A stretch of 31,055 bases of DNA from a virus. The position numbers were made by a program, and so were the translations under genes. The stretch's first letter is position 1. Every line of letters starts with the position of its first letter. Where the stretch lies: IMG/VR virus record IMGVR_UViG_3300017763_002203, positions 1 through 31,055 of that record; one strand, written 5' to 3'. Of the stretch, positions 1 through 6,903 are shown in pieces. The notes under the pieces were generated by a model that searched no databases, had not been told where the DNA came from, and saw only the letters and a list, made by a program, of their open reading frames with translations.

Positions 1-564
1 AAAGAATATCCTACAGCATCGGCACATAGTGGACATTTTAAATCACTTCTTAATGAACTTGCACTTAAGAAATCATTTAGACCTGATATTATTTTCATTG
101 ATTACCTTAATATATGTGCTTCCTCGCGATATCGCGCTGGTGGCAATGTCAATTCATATACAACTGTCAAAGCTATTGCTGAAGAACTTAGAGGACTGGC
201 TGTTGAAGCAAACGTCCCTATCGTTTCTGCCACGCAGACCACTCGTTCTGGTTATGGTAGCTCTGATGTTGAGCTTACTGACACTTCTGAGTCCTTTGGT
301 CTCCCTGCTACTGCTGATCTTATGTTTGCCCTTATTTCTACTGAAGAGCTCGAAGAACTGGGACAGATACTAGTAAAACAATTGAAGAATAGGTATAATG
401 ATATCAACGTATACAAGAGATTCGTGATTGGTATTGATAGGGCAAAGATGAGATTGTATGATTGTGAACAGTCTGCTCAAGATGACATCCTTGACAATAC
501 TAGGGAAGAGGAGTATGATCCAGAGGAGAAACCAAAGAAATCATTTGAGGGATTTAAGTTTTGA
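1..564 (+). CDS. 41: Replicative DNA helicase gp41, C-terminal part (5' end outside window)
   Basis: This is the last 187 residues of a DnaB/RecA-type hexameric helicase that unwinds the phage fork and partners the gp61 primase encoded further downstream. The frame is open from base 1. A Walker-B-like strand (IIFIDYLNICASS, about residues 30-42 of the fragment) is followed by VPIVSATQTTRSGYG (about 72-86), which fits the H3 motif region of DnaB-like helicases. A charged Lys/Glu tail follows. The Walker A motif must lie before the window. The stop overlaps the TTG start of the next gene. Assignment to gp41 rather than another RecA-fold ATPase rests on these motifs and on the T4-like context. 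Confidence 0.88.
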   Translation, partial: KEYPTASAHSGHFKSLLNELALKKSFRPDIIFIDYLNICASSRYRAGGNVNSYTTVKAIAEELRGLAVEANVPIVSATQTTRSGYGSSDVELTDTSESFGLPATADLMFALISTEELEELGQILVKQLKNRYNDINVYKRFVIGIDRAKMRLYDCEQSAQDDILDNTREEEYDPEEKPKKSFEGFKF

Positions 565-845
565 ACGGTTACTATTCAGTGTTTAATCCCAGAGGTGAAA
601 AGATTGCCGATTGTGGTAGTCAAAAGGATGCTGTCAATCTTCTCAATATGAGAAACAATAGATGGGAAGGACATTACTATATGTTTAATCCTCTTCCTGG
701 TGATATAATTGATGTCAGTTCCGGTAAACAACTTCCTACCCGAGACATCGTAGTTAATATGGATGGTGGTGTAGGTAGTTCTTGGAAAGAAATTGAATAT
801 ACAAAACAACTCCCCGAAAATCAACAACAACCTTTAGACTTATGA
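561..845 (+). CDS. Hypothetical protein with VNMDGGVG motif
   Basis: A 94-residue soluble protein of unknown function. It starts at TTG (561), four bases overlapping the gp41 stop, which suggests translational coupling. Its own stop overlaps the mazG ATG in an ATGA arrangement. Aromatic-rich N-terminal half (YYSVFNP, WEGHYYMFNP) includes two copies of an FNP tripeptide. Near the C-terminus the peptide DIVVNMDGGVGSSW (residues 62-75) reappears almost unchanged in the protein at 16107-16421, encoded by different synonymous codons. No catalytic motif is recognised. Expression probably follows gp41 and mazG. Confidence 0.75.
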   Translation: MNGYYSVFNPRGEKIADCGSQKDAVNLLNMRNNRWEGHYYMFNPLPGDIIDVSSGKQLPTRDIVVNMDGGVGSSWKEIEYTKQLPENQQQPLDL

Positions 846-1246
846 CTGTAGATACACAACGATACCTTGAATTTGTAAATGGCGTTACCTCGGAACAAAG
901 TAAAAGTCACGAAGCTTTTGTATATCGTATCCAGGAACTTGAAGGTCAGGGATTTCCTTCCGAGCGACTGCTTACTGCTGCTGTAGGTATGTCCGCAGAG
1001 GCAGGTGAGTTTACTGAGATTGTCAAGAAGATTGTATTTCAAGGTAAACCTGTCAATGAAGAAAACTTGTTTCATCTGAAACGAGAACTTGGTGATATTA
1101 TGTGGTATGTGGCTCAAGCCTGTATGGGACTAGATACAACCATTGATGAGATCATTGAAATGAATGTAGAGAAACTTGAGAAACGATACCCTGGTGGATC
1201 GTTTGATGTTCACTACTCTGAAAACCGTAAACAAGGAGATGTATGA
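842..1246 (+). CDS. mazG: MazG-like nucleotide pyrophosphohydrolase
   Basis: A 134-residue all-alpha NTP pyrophosphatase. The metal-binding ExxE and ExxD pairs are visible as E53-A-G-E56 and E82-L-G-D85, followed by the aromatic helix IMWYVAQACMG, in the order and spacing of the MazG fold. Cyanophage MazG proteins are single-domain enzymes of about this size that hydrolyse (d)NTPs to monophosphates. A proposed role is adjusting host nucleotide or alarmone pools, though the in vivo substrate is debated. It is translationally coupled to both neighbours (ATGA at 842 and at 1243) between helicase and small unknown genes, so it probably belongs to the replication/nucleotide set. Confidence 0.92.
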   Translation: MTVDTQRYLEFVNGVTSEQSKSHEAFVYRIQELEGQGFPSERLLTAAVGMSAEAGEFTEIVKKIVFQGKPVNEENLFHLKRELGDIMWYVAQACMGLDTTIDEIIEMNVEKLEKRYPGGSFDVHYSENRKQGDV

Positions 1247-1470
1247 TTCAGATTGAAATGGATGTTAGAGCTGCAGCAGCAGTGAGAGAATCACTCTTCC
1301 GAGATACAAAAGACTATACATATGATTCAACCTGTTGCCCTCAACGGATTGTTGATCTTCGTAATGTTATCAGTAATTTAGACGAACAAATTGAGAAAGA
1401 ATTGGAAGTAGCCTTTAAAGCAATCTCTGAACTTGAAAAAGAAGCACCTGATTATGGAGTAGGTAAATGA
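1243..1470 (+). CDS. Small hypothetical protein
   Basis: A 75-residue protein with no recognised domain. The N-terminus MIQIEMDVRAAAAVRESLF is predicted helical and the central part carries a CC pair (residues 27-28) in DSTCCPQR. The C-terminal half is a charged amphipathic helix (LDEQIEKELEVAF). Start ATG overlaps the mazG stop by four bases and is preceded by AAGGAG, so translation is likely efficient and coupled. It looks like a conserved small cyanophage protein, but no function can be given. Confidence 0.72.
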   Translation: MIQIEMDVRAAAAVRESLFRDTKDYTYDSTCCPQRIVDLRNVISNLDEQIEKELEVAFKAISELEKEAPDYGVGK

Positions 1471-1679
1471 AAATTTTAACACTAGAAGATTATCAAAAAG
1501 CAGGAGAAACTTTCTGGCCTAAGTATTGGTATGTTGCTAAAGAACTAGGTGAAGGTGCTAAACCCGAACAAGTTCTCAAAGTGATGGAAGCAGTGGGTGG
1601 TTTAGCACTTAAATTTGCACTAGACGATAAAGAAGGACCATTCGGTTTCAATAAAAAAGATGAGGAATCAACAAACTAA
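1467..1679 (+). CDS. Small hypothetical protein
   Basis: A 70-residue soluble protein of unknown function. It opens with MKILTLEDYQKAGETFWPKY, has an aromatic cluster (FWPKYWYV) and a helical middle (VLKVMEAVGGLALKFAL), and ends in an acidic/basic tail. ATG overlaps the previous stop by four bases, and its own stop TAA shares the A at 1679 with the next ATG. This places it firmly in the coupled run from gp41 onward. No motif points to an activity. Confidence 0.72.
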   Translation: MKILTLEDYQKAGETFWPKYWYVAKELGEGAKPEQVLKVMEAVGGLALKFALDDKEGPFGFNKKDEESTN

Positions 1680-1915
1680 TGACACTTTCTAAAAATACAT
1701 TAGACAATCTTCTTGAAGCAGAATCTTATATTCGTTCTGCAATTAAATCTGCTGCAGTGAATGAGAAACCACTGGTAGTTAAACAACTATCAGAGATTTT
1801 GATGAGTATGGAACAAACTAAAAAGTTTGATGAAATTATGGATATGATCGATAGTAGGGAACTGGGAAGTAAAGGCCAATTTGGTTCCTTCTTTAATGAT
1901 GACGACACTGATTAA
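1679..1915 (+). CDS. Small hypothetical protein
   Basis: A 78-residue, predicted mostly helical acidic protein (TLSKNTLDNLLEAESYIR at the N-terminus, acidic NDDDTD tail). Start ATG is coupled to the preceding gene by a TAATG overlap. No domain is recognised. The acidic tail is common in small phage regulators and partners, but nothing visible supports a specific role. Confidence 0.7.
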   Translation: MTLSKNTLDNLLEAESYIRSAIKSAAVNEKPLVVKQLSEILMSMEQTKKFDEIMDMIDSRELGSKGQFGSFFNDDDTD

Positions 1916-2105
1916 CTATCTAAACGCCTTTTGGGCTGTTGTGATAATGAACTGTATTCAACCAGTGAACTGGCAAGCGTGTCTTCCTATTCATGAGTGG
2001 TTGATACCAGAAATAATGAAGGGAGTTGAGATTTATCTCAATCCCTCTTCTCTGTATCAAACTGAAAGAGAATATCTCGACTCTATAAATAAAGACAGGA
2101 AATAG
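1896..2105 (+). CDS. Small hypothetical protein, possible membrane segment
   Basis: A 69-residue frame starting at ATG 1896, overlapping the previous gene by 20 bases. An upstream in-frame TTG at 1881 would lengthen the overlap and is less likely. Residues 5-19 (LINYLNAFWAVVIMN) form a hydrophobic stretch that is short for a full transmembrane helix. The rest is soluble and ends in a charged region (QTEREYLDSINKDRK). The late promoter for the next gene lies inside its 3' end. It may be a genuine small gene filling the gap or a chance frame; moderate confidence only. Confidence 0.5.
   Translation: MMTTLINYLNAFWAVVIMNCIQPVNWQACLPIHEWLIPEIMKGVEIYLNPSSLYQTEREYLDSINKDRK
2084..2091 (+). promoter_or_regulatory. 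T4-type late promoter
   Basis: Perfect TATAAATA octamer, 29 bases before the ATG of the lysine-rich gene at 2120, within the 3' end of the preceding small gene. T4-like phages use this element with the gp55/gp33 late sigma system. The position implies late expression of the downstream putative virion protein. Confidence 0.75.
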
Positions 2106-2119
2106 TAATTGTAAAGAAG

Positions 2120-3079
2120 ATGTCTGCATCTATGCGTAATTTTATGGAAGCGTACAGCGCTGTCCATAGTACCGAAGCTAGAGAAGAACTAACAGCGAAA
2201 AGAGACGAGATCGCTGAAATGGACCTCTCTGGGATCAATGATGAAGAACTTGAGGATCTTTGTGAAGAAGCACTTGGTGAACTTCTGGACGAAGGTTATA
2301 CAGTAGAAGAGTGTGAAGCAATCTTCACCACAGTCATTTCAGAAGCTAAAGTAACTTACGGTCACGATACCGCTGGTACTAAAGCCAAAAAGACAGATAG
2401 ATTGGAGAGAGGTTTGAAGTCAGCCATTGGCACGGTCAAGTCGAAAGCTGCTAAAGGTGCAGTCAAAGCATATGGGGCATATAGAGACGCTAAAGCTAAT
2501 GCTAAGATGAAGGCTAGAAGAGCTGGTCAGACAACTAAGAACATGTCAGCTCAGGCTCAGAGAAAAGGTTCTGAGATGAAGGCTAAGGCTAAGAGTGGTA
2601 TCAAGTCAATGCTCAAGAAAGGAGCTATGAAGGTAGCTCGTGGAGCTGTCAACGTAGCCAAGAGAATGAGTGAAGGTGCTAAACCAGATTACCTTGATTT
2701 TGATAAGGATGGAAATAAGAAAGAGCCAATGAAGAAAGCTCTTTCTGATAAGAAGAACATTAGAGGTAATAATTCTGCAGAACAGAAAGCACGTCTTGAG
2801 AAGAAACGTGGTATGAAACTTGATGACCATCCTCAGTTCAAGAAAGAGGGTTATATGCCTATGAATAAGGCAAAGGTTGATTCTCAAAAGAACAAAGCTT
2901 ATAATAAGGACATGATGGCTCAGTCAAAGGGTGACACCAAGGAAGCTGACAAACAGTTTAAGCGTCGTATGGCCATGGATTCCATGACAAAGATGAAAAA
3001 AGAAGAACTGGAGCTCCAGGGGTTTACAGAATCTGAAATTCAACGTATCATCGAGGTTGTTGGTTCTTGGGAAAATTGA
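2120..3079 (+). CDS. Lys/Ala-rich putative internal head protein
   Basis: 319 residues in two unlike parts. Residues 1-75 are acidic and helical (for example DEELEDLCEEALGELLDEGY). From residue 76 on it is very rich in Lys, Ala, Arg and Met (KSKAAKGAVKAYGAYRDAK and similar), as expected for a DNA-associated internal virion protein. The junction reads VISE-AKVTYG. I-S-E before Ala fits the T4 gp21 prohead-protease rule (I/L-x-E, cleavage before A/G), so the acidic part could be a removable propeptide (inference). A perfect late promoter stands 29 bases upstream. The opening RNFMEAYSAV resembles N-termini of other cyanophage virion proteins. The function is not proven. Confidence 0.78.
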   Translation: MSASMRNFMEAYSAVHSTEAREELTAKRDEIAEMDLSGINDEELEDLCEEALGELLDEGYTVEECEAIFTTVISEAKVTYGHDTAGTKAKKTDRLERGLKSAIGTVKSKAAKGAVKAYGAYRDAKANAKMKARRAGQTTKNMSAQAQRKGSEMKAKAKSGIKSMLKKGAMKVARGAVNVAKRMSEGAKPDYLDFDKDGNKKEPMKKALSDKKNIRGNNSAEQKARLEKKRGMKLDDHPQFKKEGYMPMNKAKVDSQKNKAYNKDMMAQSKGDTKEADKQFKRRMAMDSMTKMKKEELELQGFTESEIQRIIEVVGSWEN

Positions 3080-3255
3080 TGTATAAGTATCCTTGGCCTC
3101 ACTTTGTGAACGAGGATAGTAAAACTGTTTACACCTATGTCGCGAGTGGGTGGCCAACTGTTATGGGTGTGCCGATCAAAGTGAAAGAATATTTCGGACC
3201 AGAATATGAGAGCAAACTGGTATCATTGGATTACTTAGAGGAATTGCAAAAATGA
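3079..3255 (+). CDS. Small hypothetical protein
   Basis: A 58-residue protein starting at ATG 3079, which overlaps the preceding TGA by one base (TGATG). The in-frame TTG at 3067 is a weaker choice. It is aromatic-rich at the N-terminus (YKYPWPHF) and has no recognised domain. It ends four bases into the start of the large unknown gene at 3252, so the three genes are coupled. It may act with one of its neighbours, but nothing more can be said. Confidence 0.65.
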   Translation: MYKYPWPHFVNEDSKTVYTYVASGWPTVMGVPIKVKEYFGPEYESKLVSLDYLEELQK

Positions 3256-4622
3256 GTACAATCCCTCCCGAAGCTAAGAAAGCCATGTTGGCGGTCGTTG
3301 ATGCGATGGGCAGTGATGATTATAACTACTACTCTGATTTCTCAACTACAATGGCTGCCTCTGGTAGATCCAGAATCATAGCCACGTTTAGAGTAGTAGT
3401 CCCACAAGTTCAAAGACAGAGAGCTACGGCTAATCTCAAGAAGAACCTTGAGAACTCTAATTATATTGTAAGTACTGACAGTAAGGACACTCAGATTGAT
3501 GTTCTGATTAAAAATACGAATAAGAAAATTAGAATAAATGTAAAACCACCTGTTGGTGGTGGTTATTCAGCTTCTAAGAAGACAGCGATCGCTGAATCTG
3601 GTCAAGCAGTTTACGCTCAGTACGTTATTGATAATGCTGGAGTTACTGTTGATAGTGTTATTGATTCACAGAAACTAAAGAAGGCATACGACAAGTGTGT
3701 TACTACAGGTGCCTCCTTTGAAGAGATTGAGTCGATGGATCCTGATTGGAAGAAGTCATCCATCATGGGAGCACTTAAACTCAAAACACCATACGGTCAA
3801 GGATATAAGTATCTCCGTGGTGGTGACATGGTTGATAAGGTTGGTGATGTTTTCAAGAAAGTTAAGAAAGTTCAGGGTTGGTATGGTGACCTGAATAAGT
3901 GGTCACCAGCTGATATTTACATTGCTAAGAGTGGATTCACTGCTCAACAATTGCAGGAGGAACTGGCTGGTATCACAACATGGGAAACTCTGAATGCTAG
4001 AATGTTTAAACTCCTGAAGGAAAAAAAGTTCATTGGAGTTTCACTCAAGAAGATGGAGAGAGGAGCAAACCTCGCAGATATAAACTTTCCTACTGATAAA
4101 TCTACAGTTGATTTTAAGTATGAGAAGATGGAGTCACCCATGACTTCAACCAGTGGTTATCTCATCATGAAGAAAGGACCTCAGGAAATCAAAGTTAACT
4201 TCAGAACATTTACTAGTTCTGGTGGTTTCTCTGGTGAGGTTCTTGGTGGATCGGCTAGACATGGAAAGGTCGGACATGGGGCAATGAGTAACCTTCTGAA
4301 ATCTCATGGATTTGATCAACTCCCAGACAACCCAACTTCTAGGAGAATTGCCGTTCAGGGAGATGAAAAGATGGCTGAGTGGGTGGCTAAAACATCAAAA
4401 AGTCTCGGACTTGTCAACGCAAATCAAGAAGCTGAAGCTGAGATGAGGTGGTTACAAGGAGACACAAATTATAGACAATCGAAGTATCTTACAGTAAAAT
4501 TGTTTGAAATCATCAATGGTATCAATGATGATAAAAAGAAAAATATGTTAATGGAAGATATGTATAGATACGCTTCCTCTACTGTCACAGGGGTATCAGG
4601 ACCATACGTTAAACTATCCTGA
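3252..4622 (+). CDS. Large hypothetical protein, probably virion-associated
   Basis: A 456-residue soluble protein with no signal peptide or transmembrane segment and no domain I can name. It lies downstream of a late promoter and of the lysine-rich head-type gene, coupled through a four-base overlap, and is closed by a terminator at 4637. Visible pieces: a Lys-rich region around residues 190-215 (KKVKKVQGWYG), a Gly/Ser-rich stretch near 325-345 (SSGGFSGEVLGGSARHGKVG), and a beta-strand pattern QIDVLIKNTNKKIRINVKP (81-99). The last resembles a nuclease core but lacks the expected acidic residue. The context favours a structural or packaged protein. Confidence 0.72.
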   Translation: MSTIPPEAKKAMLAVVDAMGSDDYNYYSDFSTTMAASGRSRIIATFRVVVPQVQRQRATANLKKNLENSNYIVSTDSKDTQIDVLIKNTNKKIRINVKPPVGGGYSASKKTAIAESGQAVYAQYVIDNAGVTVDSVIDSQKLKKAYDKCVTTGASFEEIESMDPDWKKSSIMGALKLKTPYGQGYKYLRGGDMVDKVGDVFKKVKKVQGWYGDLNKWSPADIYIAKSGFTAQQLQEELAGITTWETLNARMFKLLKEKKFIGVSLKKMERGANLADINFPTDKSTVDFKYEKMESPMTSTSGYLIMKKGPQEIKVNFRTFTSSGGFSGEVLGGSARHGKVGHGAMSNLLKSHGFDQLPDNPTSRRIAVQGDEKMAEWVAKTSKSLGLVNANQEAEAEMRWLQGDTNYRQSKYLTVKLFEIINGINDDKKKNMLMEDMYRYASSTVTGVSGPYVKLS

Positions 4623-4636
4623 CACTTGACAAACCG

Positions 4637-4666
4637 GACCATCCGACTTGACTGGGTGGTCTTTTT
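4637..4666 (+). terminator. Rho-independent terminator
   Basis: Eight-pair stem GACCATCC / GGGTGGTC (one G-U) around a nine-base loop, followed by TTTTT. It ends the late transcript that starts at 2084. Part of its loop and stem also supplies the -35 box of the next promoter. Confidence 0.8.
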
Positions 4667-4676
4667 ATGCTAATAT
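4648..4676 (+). promoter_or_regulatory. Sigma70-type promoter for the methyltransferase gene
   Basis: TTGACT (4648-4653), a 17-base spacer and TAATAT (4671-4676) give near-consensus host sigma70 boxes. Initiation near 4683 would leave a leader of about 16 bases with AGGA ahead of the ATG at 4699. The -35 box lies in the loop of the preceding terminator hairpin, so the two signals are interleaved. It suggests early expression by host RNA polymerase. Confidence 0.7.
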
Positions 4677-4698
4677 TGAATTATAGGAATGAGTCTAC

Positions 4699-5616
4699 AT
4701 GGCCAAGATCGTTGAACGTCGTAAGTACCCCACTGTCCTCCGGTATCCCGGTGGTAAATCACGGATCATTTACTACCTGTTCCGTAAGAACATGATTCCT
4801 GAGAACATCAAAGAATACCGTGAAGGTTTCCTTGGTGGTGGATCTTGTGCTCTTACTTTCTCTGTCATGTATCCAGGTGTTCCTGTCTGGGTCAATGATT
4901 TGTACTACAATCTGTTCGCTTTCTGGACTCAACTACAGAAGAATCCTGATGCCCTTATCAATCGACTCCTTGAACTCAAGGATGAAGCTTGTCGTGCTGA
5001 GGGTGTTGAGGAACTGGAGGCTAAACACCGAGCTCTCTATGCTGATATGAGAGATCTCATCAACACTTCTGACGATGACTTTGAACTCGCCACTGCTTTC
5101 TATGTCCTGAATCGTTCTAGTTTCGGTGGTTTTACTGAACAGAACAAGAATGCTTTCATCCGTGATTCTTACAAGAACACCATTTTCTCACAGAGTAAGA
5201 TCAAGAAACTTGCTAACATCAGTGAGATCATTCAACCCTGGAGGATTACCAATCAGGACTATCGTGACCTGATGGAAGCTCCTGGTGAGGATGTATTTGT
5301 ATTCCTTGACCCTCCATATCTCATCAAAGATATGTTGTATGGTAAGAACAAGGAGATGCACACTGGTTTCTCTCATGAAGGCTTCGTCAAAGCGTGTAAG
5401 GACACCCCCCACAATTGGATGATTACCTACAATGAACACCCCTGGTTAAGGGAACAGTTCGATGAATTTCATATGGAAACTTTTGAGTTTCGTTATAGTC
5501 TCGCTCATCGTAAAGAAAACAAGAATAAAAAGGAAGAACTTCTAGTCATGAACTATGTTCTTCCCCGAGATCAAGAGTCATCAACAAATGCTCTGGAGGA
5601 TGTCCTATACGCCTGA
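4699..5616 (+). CDS. dam: D12-class adenine-specific DNA methyltransferase (Dam-like)
   Basis: A 305-residue SAM-dependent N6-adenine methyltransferase. The N-terminal RYPGGKSRI (residues 15-23) is the SAM-binding motif of the D12/Dam class, WVNDLYYNLFAFW fits the following conserved element, and D204-P-P-Y207 in FVFLDPPY is the catalytic motif IV. Order and length match phage Dam enzymes, which usually modify GATC, but the target here cannot be read from sequence. It has its own sigma70-type promoter and no cognate endonuclease gene beside it, so protection of phage DNA from host restriction is the likeliest role (inference). Confidence 0.93.
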   Translation: MAKIVERRKYPTVLRYPGGKSRIIYYLFRKNMIPENIKEYREGFLGGGSCALTFSVMYPGVPVWVNDLYYNLFAFWTQLQKNPDALINRLLELKDEACRAEGVEELEAKHRALYADMRDLINTSDDDFELATAFYVLNRSSFGGFTEQNKNAFIRDSYKNTIFSQSKIKKLANISEIIQPWRITNQDYRDLMEAPGEDVFVFLDPPYLIKDMLYGKNKEMHTGFSHEGFVKACKDTPHNWMITYNEHPWLREQFDEFHMETFEFRYSLAHRKENKNKKEELLVMNYVLPRDQESSTNALEDVLYA

Positions 5617-5619
5617 TCA

Positions 5620-5627
5620 TCTAAATA
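5620..5627 (+). promoter_or_regulatory. Candidate late promoter
   Basis: TCTAAATA, one step from the TATAAATA octamer, 22 bases ahead of the ATG at 5650 in the short gap after the methyltransferase. The location fits late expression of the putative packaged protein, but the match is imperfect. Confidence 0.45.
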
Positions 5628-5649
5628 ATCCCATGGGATATAATAACTG

Positions 5650-6891
5650 ATGAAGAGTTTTTTCAACTTTTTAAAAGAAGCTAGAACTTCGACCGTCTCT
5701 GATCAAGCCCAAAGAAAGGGTTTAACGGGAGATGGTCATGGTAATTGGTATGATAAAGAGGGTGCTAGGGTAGCTGTTACTAGCAAGGGAACCCTTCAGA
5801 TGCTTACTAAGAAGGAACTATCCCAAGAAGAACCAAAAAAAGAATTAAAATCTTCAGATGAACCACAATCTGTCCGACAAATGCCTGTGCAGCAGGGAGA
5901 ATTTGGAACATTTGGAGATGGAAAACCAAGAAGAATGCCAGCTCCTACTAGAGCTGATGGGTCAGCTAAAGAAGATCTTGGACCTCTCACAGTCACTTTC
6001 GGCAGATTCAACCCTCCAACGATTGGACATAAAAAGTTATTAGATGCTGCTAAAAAGGCAGCAGGTAAGGGATCTTTAAAGATATATCCCTCTAGATCAG
6101 TAGATCCTAAGAAGAATCCTCTTGATCCAGACGAGAAAGTTGATGTCATGAGACAGTCTTTTCCAGATTATGCTGAGAATATAGTCAATGATCCCAACTC
6201 TAAGACTATTTTTGATGTTTTGAAACAGGCATATTCAGATGGACATTCAAGTGTTAAAATTGTGGTTGGTGGTGACCGGGTTCAGGAATTCACCAAACTC
6301 TCTAGCGAATACAACGGAAAACTCTATGATTTTTCTGACGTGGCAACTGTATCGGCTGGTGATAGAGACTCAGATGCAGAAGGAACTGAGGGAATGTCGG
6401 CGTCGAAGATGAGAAAAGCGGCCCTTGAGGACGATTTTGAGACATATCGTACTGGTATTCCTGACACAATCGACGACAAAACTGCTAAAATGATGATGAC
6501 AACTCTCAAAAAGAGAATGTCAGTCAAAGAGGGGTGGTCACTTTGGGAGATTGCACCTAAGTTTGATTGGAAAAACCTTAGAGAAAACTATATCAATGGT
6601 GGTCTTTTTAAGGTTAATCAGTTAGTTGAGAGCCTTAACACTGGACTCATCGGCAAGGTCATTCGTAGAGGAACCAACTATCTAATCTGTGTGACCGAAG
6701 ATAATGTGATGTTCAAATCCTGGATTAGTGACCTAAATGAGTACACTGAGGTCAAAATGAACAGGAAAAAGAGAGATGGTAAACACCCAAACACCCTTAT
6801 TGGAACTGATGGGTACCTGAAGAATGTACAAGATAAGACTCCTGGATATGATTATGGTAAACAATTCATAAATAAGTACAGGAAAAAGTAG
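5650..6891 (+). CDS. Nucleotidyltransferase-fold protein with capsid-targeting-like N-terminus
   Basis: 413 residues. The first ten, MKSFFNFLKE followed by ARTS, match the pattern of the T4 capsid-targeting sequence (MKTYQEFIAE before AR in internal protein III), including the L-x-E/A prohead-protease site. A linker follows, then a cytidylyltransferase/NMNAT-type domain: G118-RFNPPTIG-H127 is the (H/T)xGH-type nucleotide site and GMSASKMR (248-255) corresponds to the ISSxxIR motif. The C-terminal part holds a small beta domain around GKVIRRGTNYLICV. Such enzymes transfer nucleotidyl groups, as in NAD or CDP-alcohol synthesis; the substrate is unknown. If the leader works, the enzyme would be packaged and injected with DNA. 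Confidence 0.8.
   Translation: MKSFFNFLKEARTSTVSDQAQRKGLTGDGHGNWYDKEGARVAVTSKGTLQMLTKKELSQEEPKKELKSSDEPQSVRQMPVQQGEFGTFGDGKPRRMPAPTRADGSAKEDLGPLTVTFGRFNPPTIGHKKLLDAAKKAAGKGSLKIYPSRSVDPKKNPLDPDEKVDVMRQSFPDYAENIVNDPNSKTIFDVLKQAYSDGHSSVKIVVGGDRVQEFTKLSSEYNGKLYDFSDVATVSAGDRDSDAEGTEGMSASKMRKAALEDDFETYRTGIPDTIDDKTAKMMMTTLKKRMSVKEGWSLWEIAPKFDWKNLRENYINGGLFKVNQLVESLNTGLIGKVIRRGTNYLICVTEDNVMFKSWISDLNEYTEVKMNRKKRDGKHPNTLIGTDGYLKNVQDKTPGYDYGKQFINKYRKK
6867..6874 (+). promoter_or_regulatory. Candidate late promoter
   Basis: CATAAATA octamer inside the last codons of the nucleotidyltransferase gene, 29 bases before the ATG at 6904. Spacing equals that of the 2084 element to its gene, which supports late transcription of the downstream virion-type gene. 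Confidence 0.6.
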
Positions 6892-6903
6892 TAAAACAGT
6901 CTC

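Noticed and set aside
29-373. 114-residue frame overlapping the start of the window
   Set aside because: It lies in another phase of the gp41 coding region, whose own frame is open from base 1 and shows helicase motifs. The Leu-rich product is typical of an off-frame reading.
3492-3548. PD-(D/E)xK nuclease-like stretch in the 456-residue unknown
   Set aside because: IDVLIKN...IRINVK has the strand pattern but Asn stands where the second acidic residue should be, and no supporting helix motif was found.
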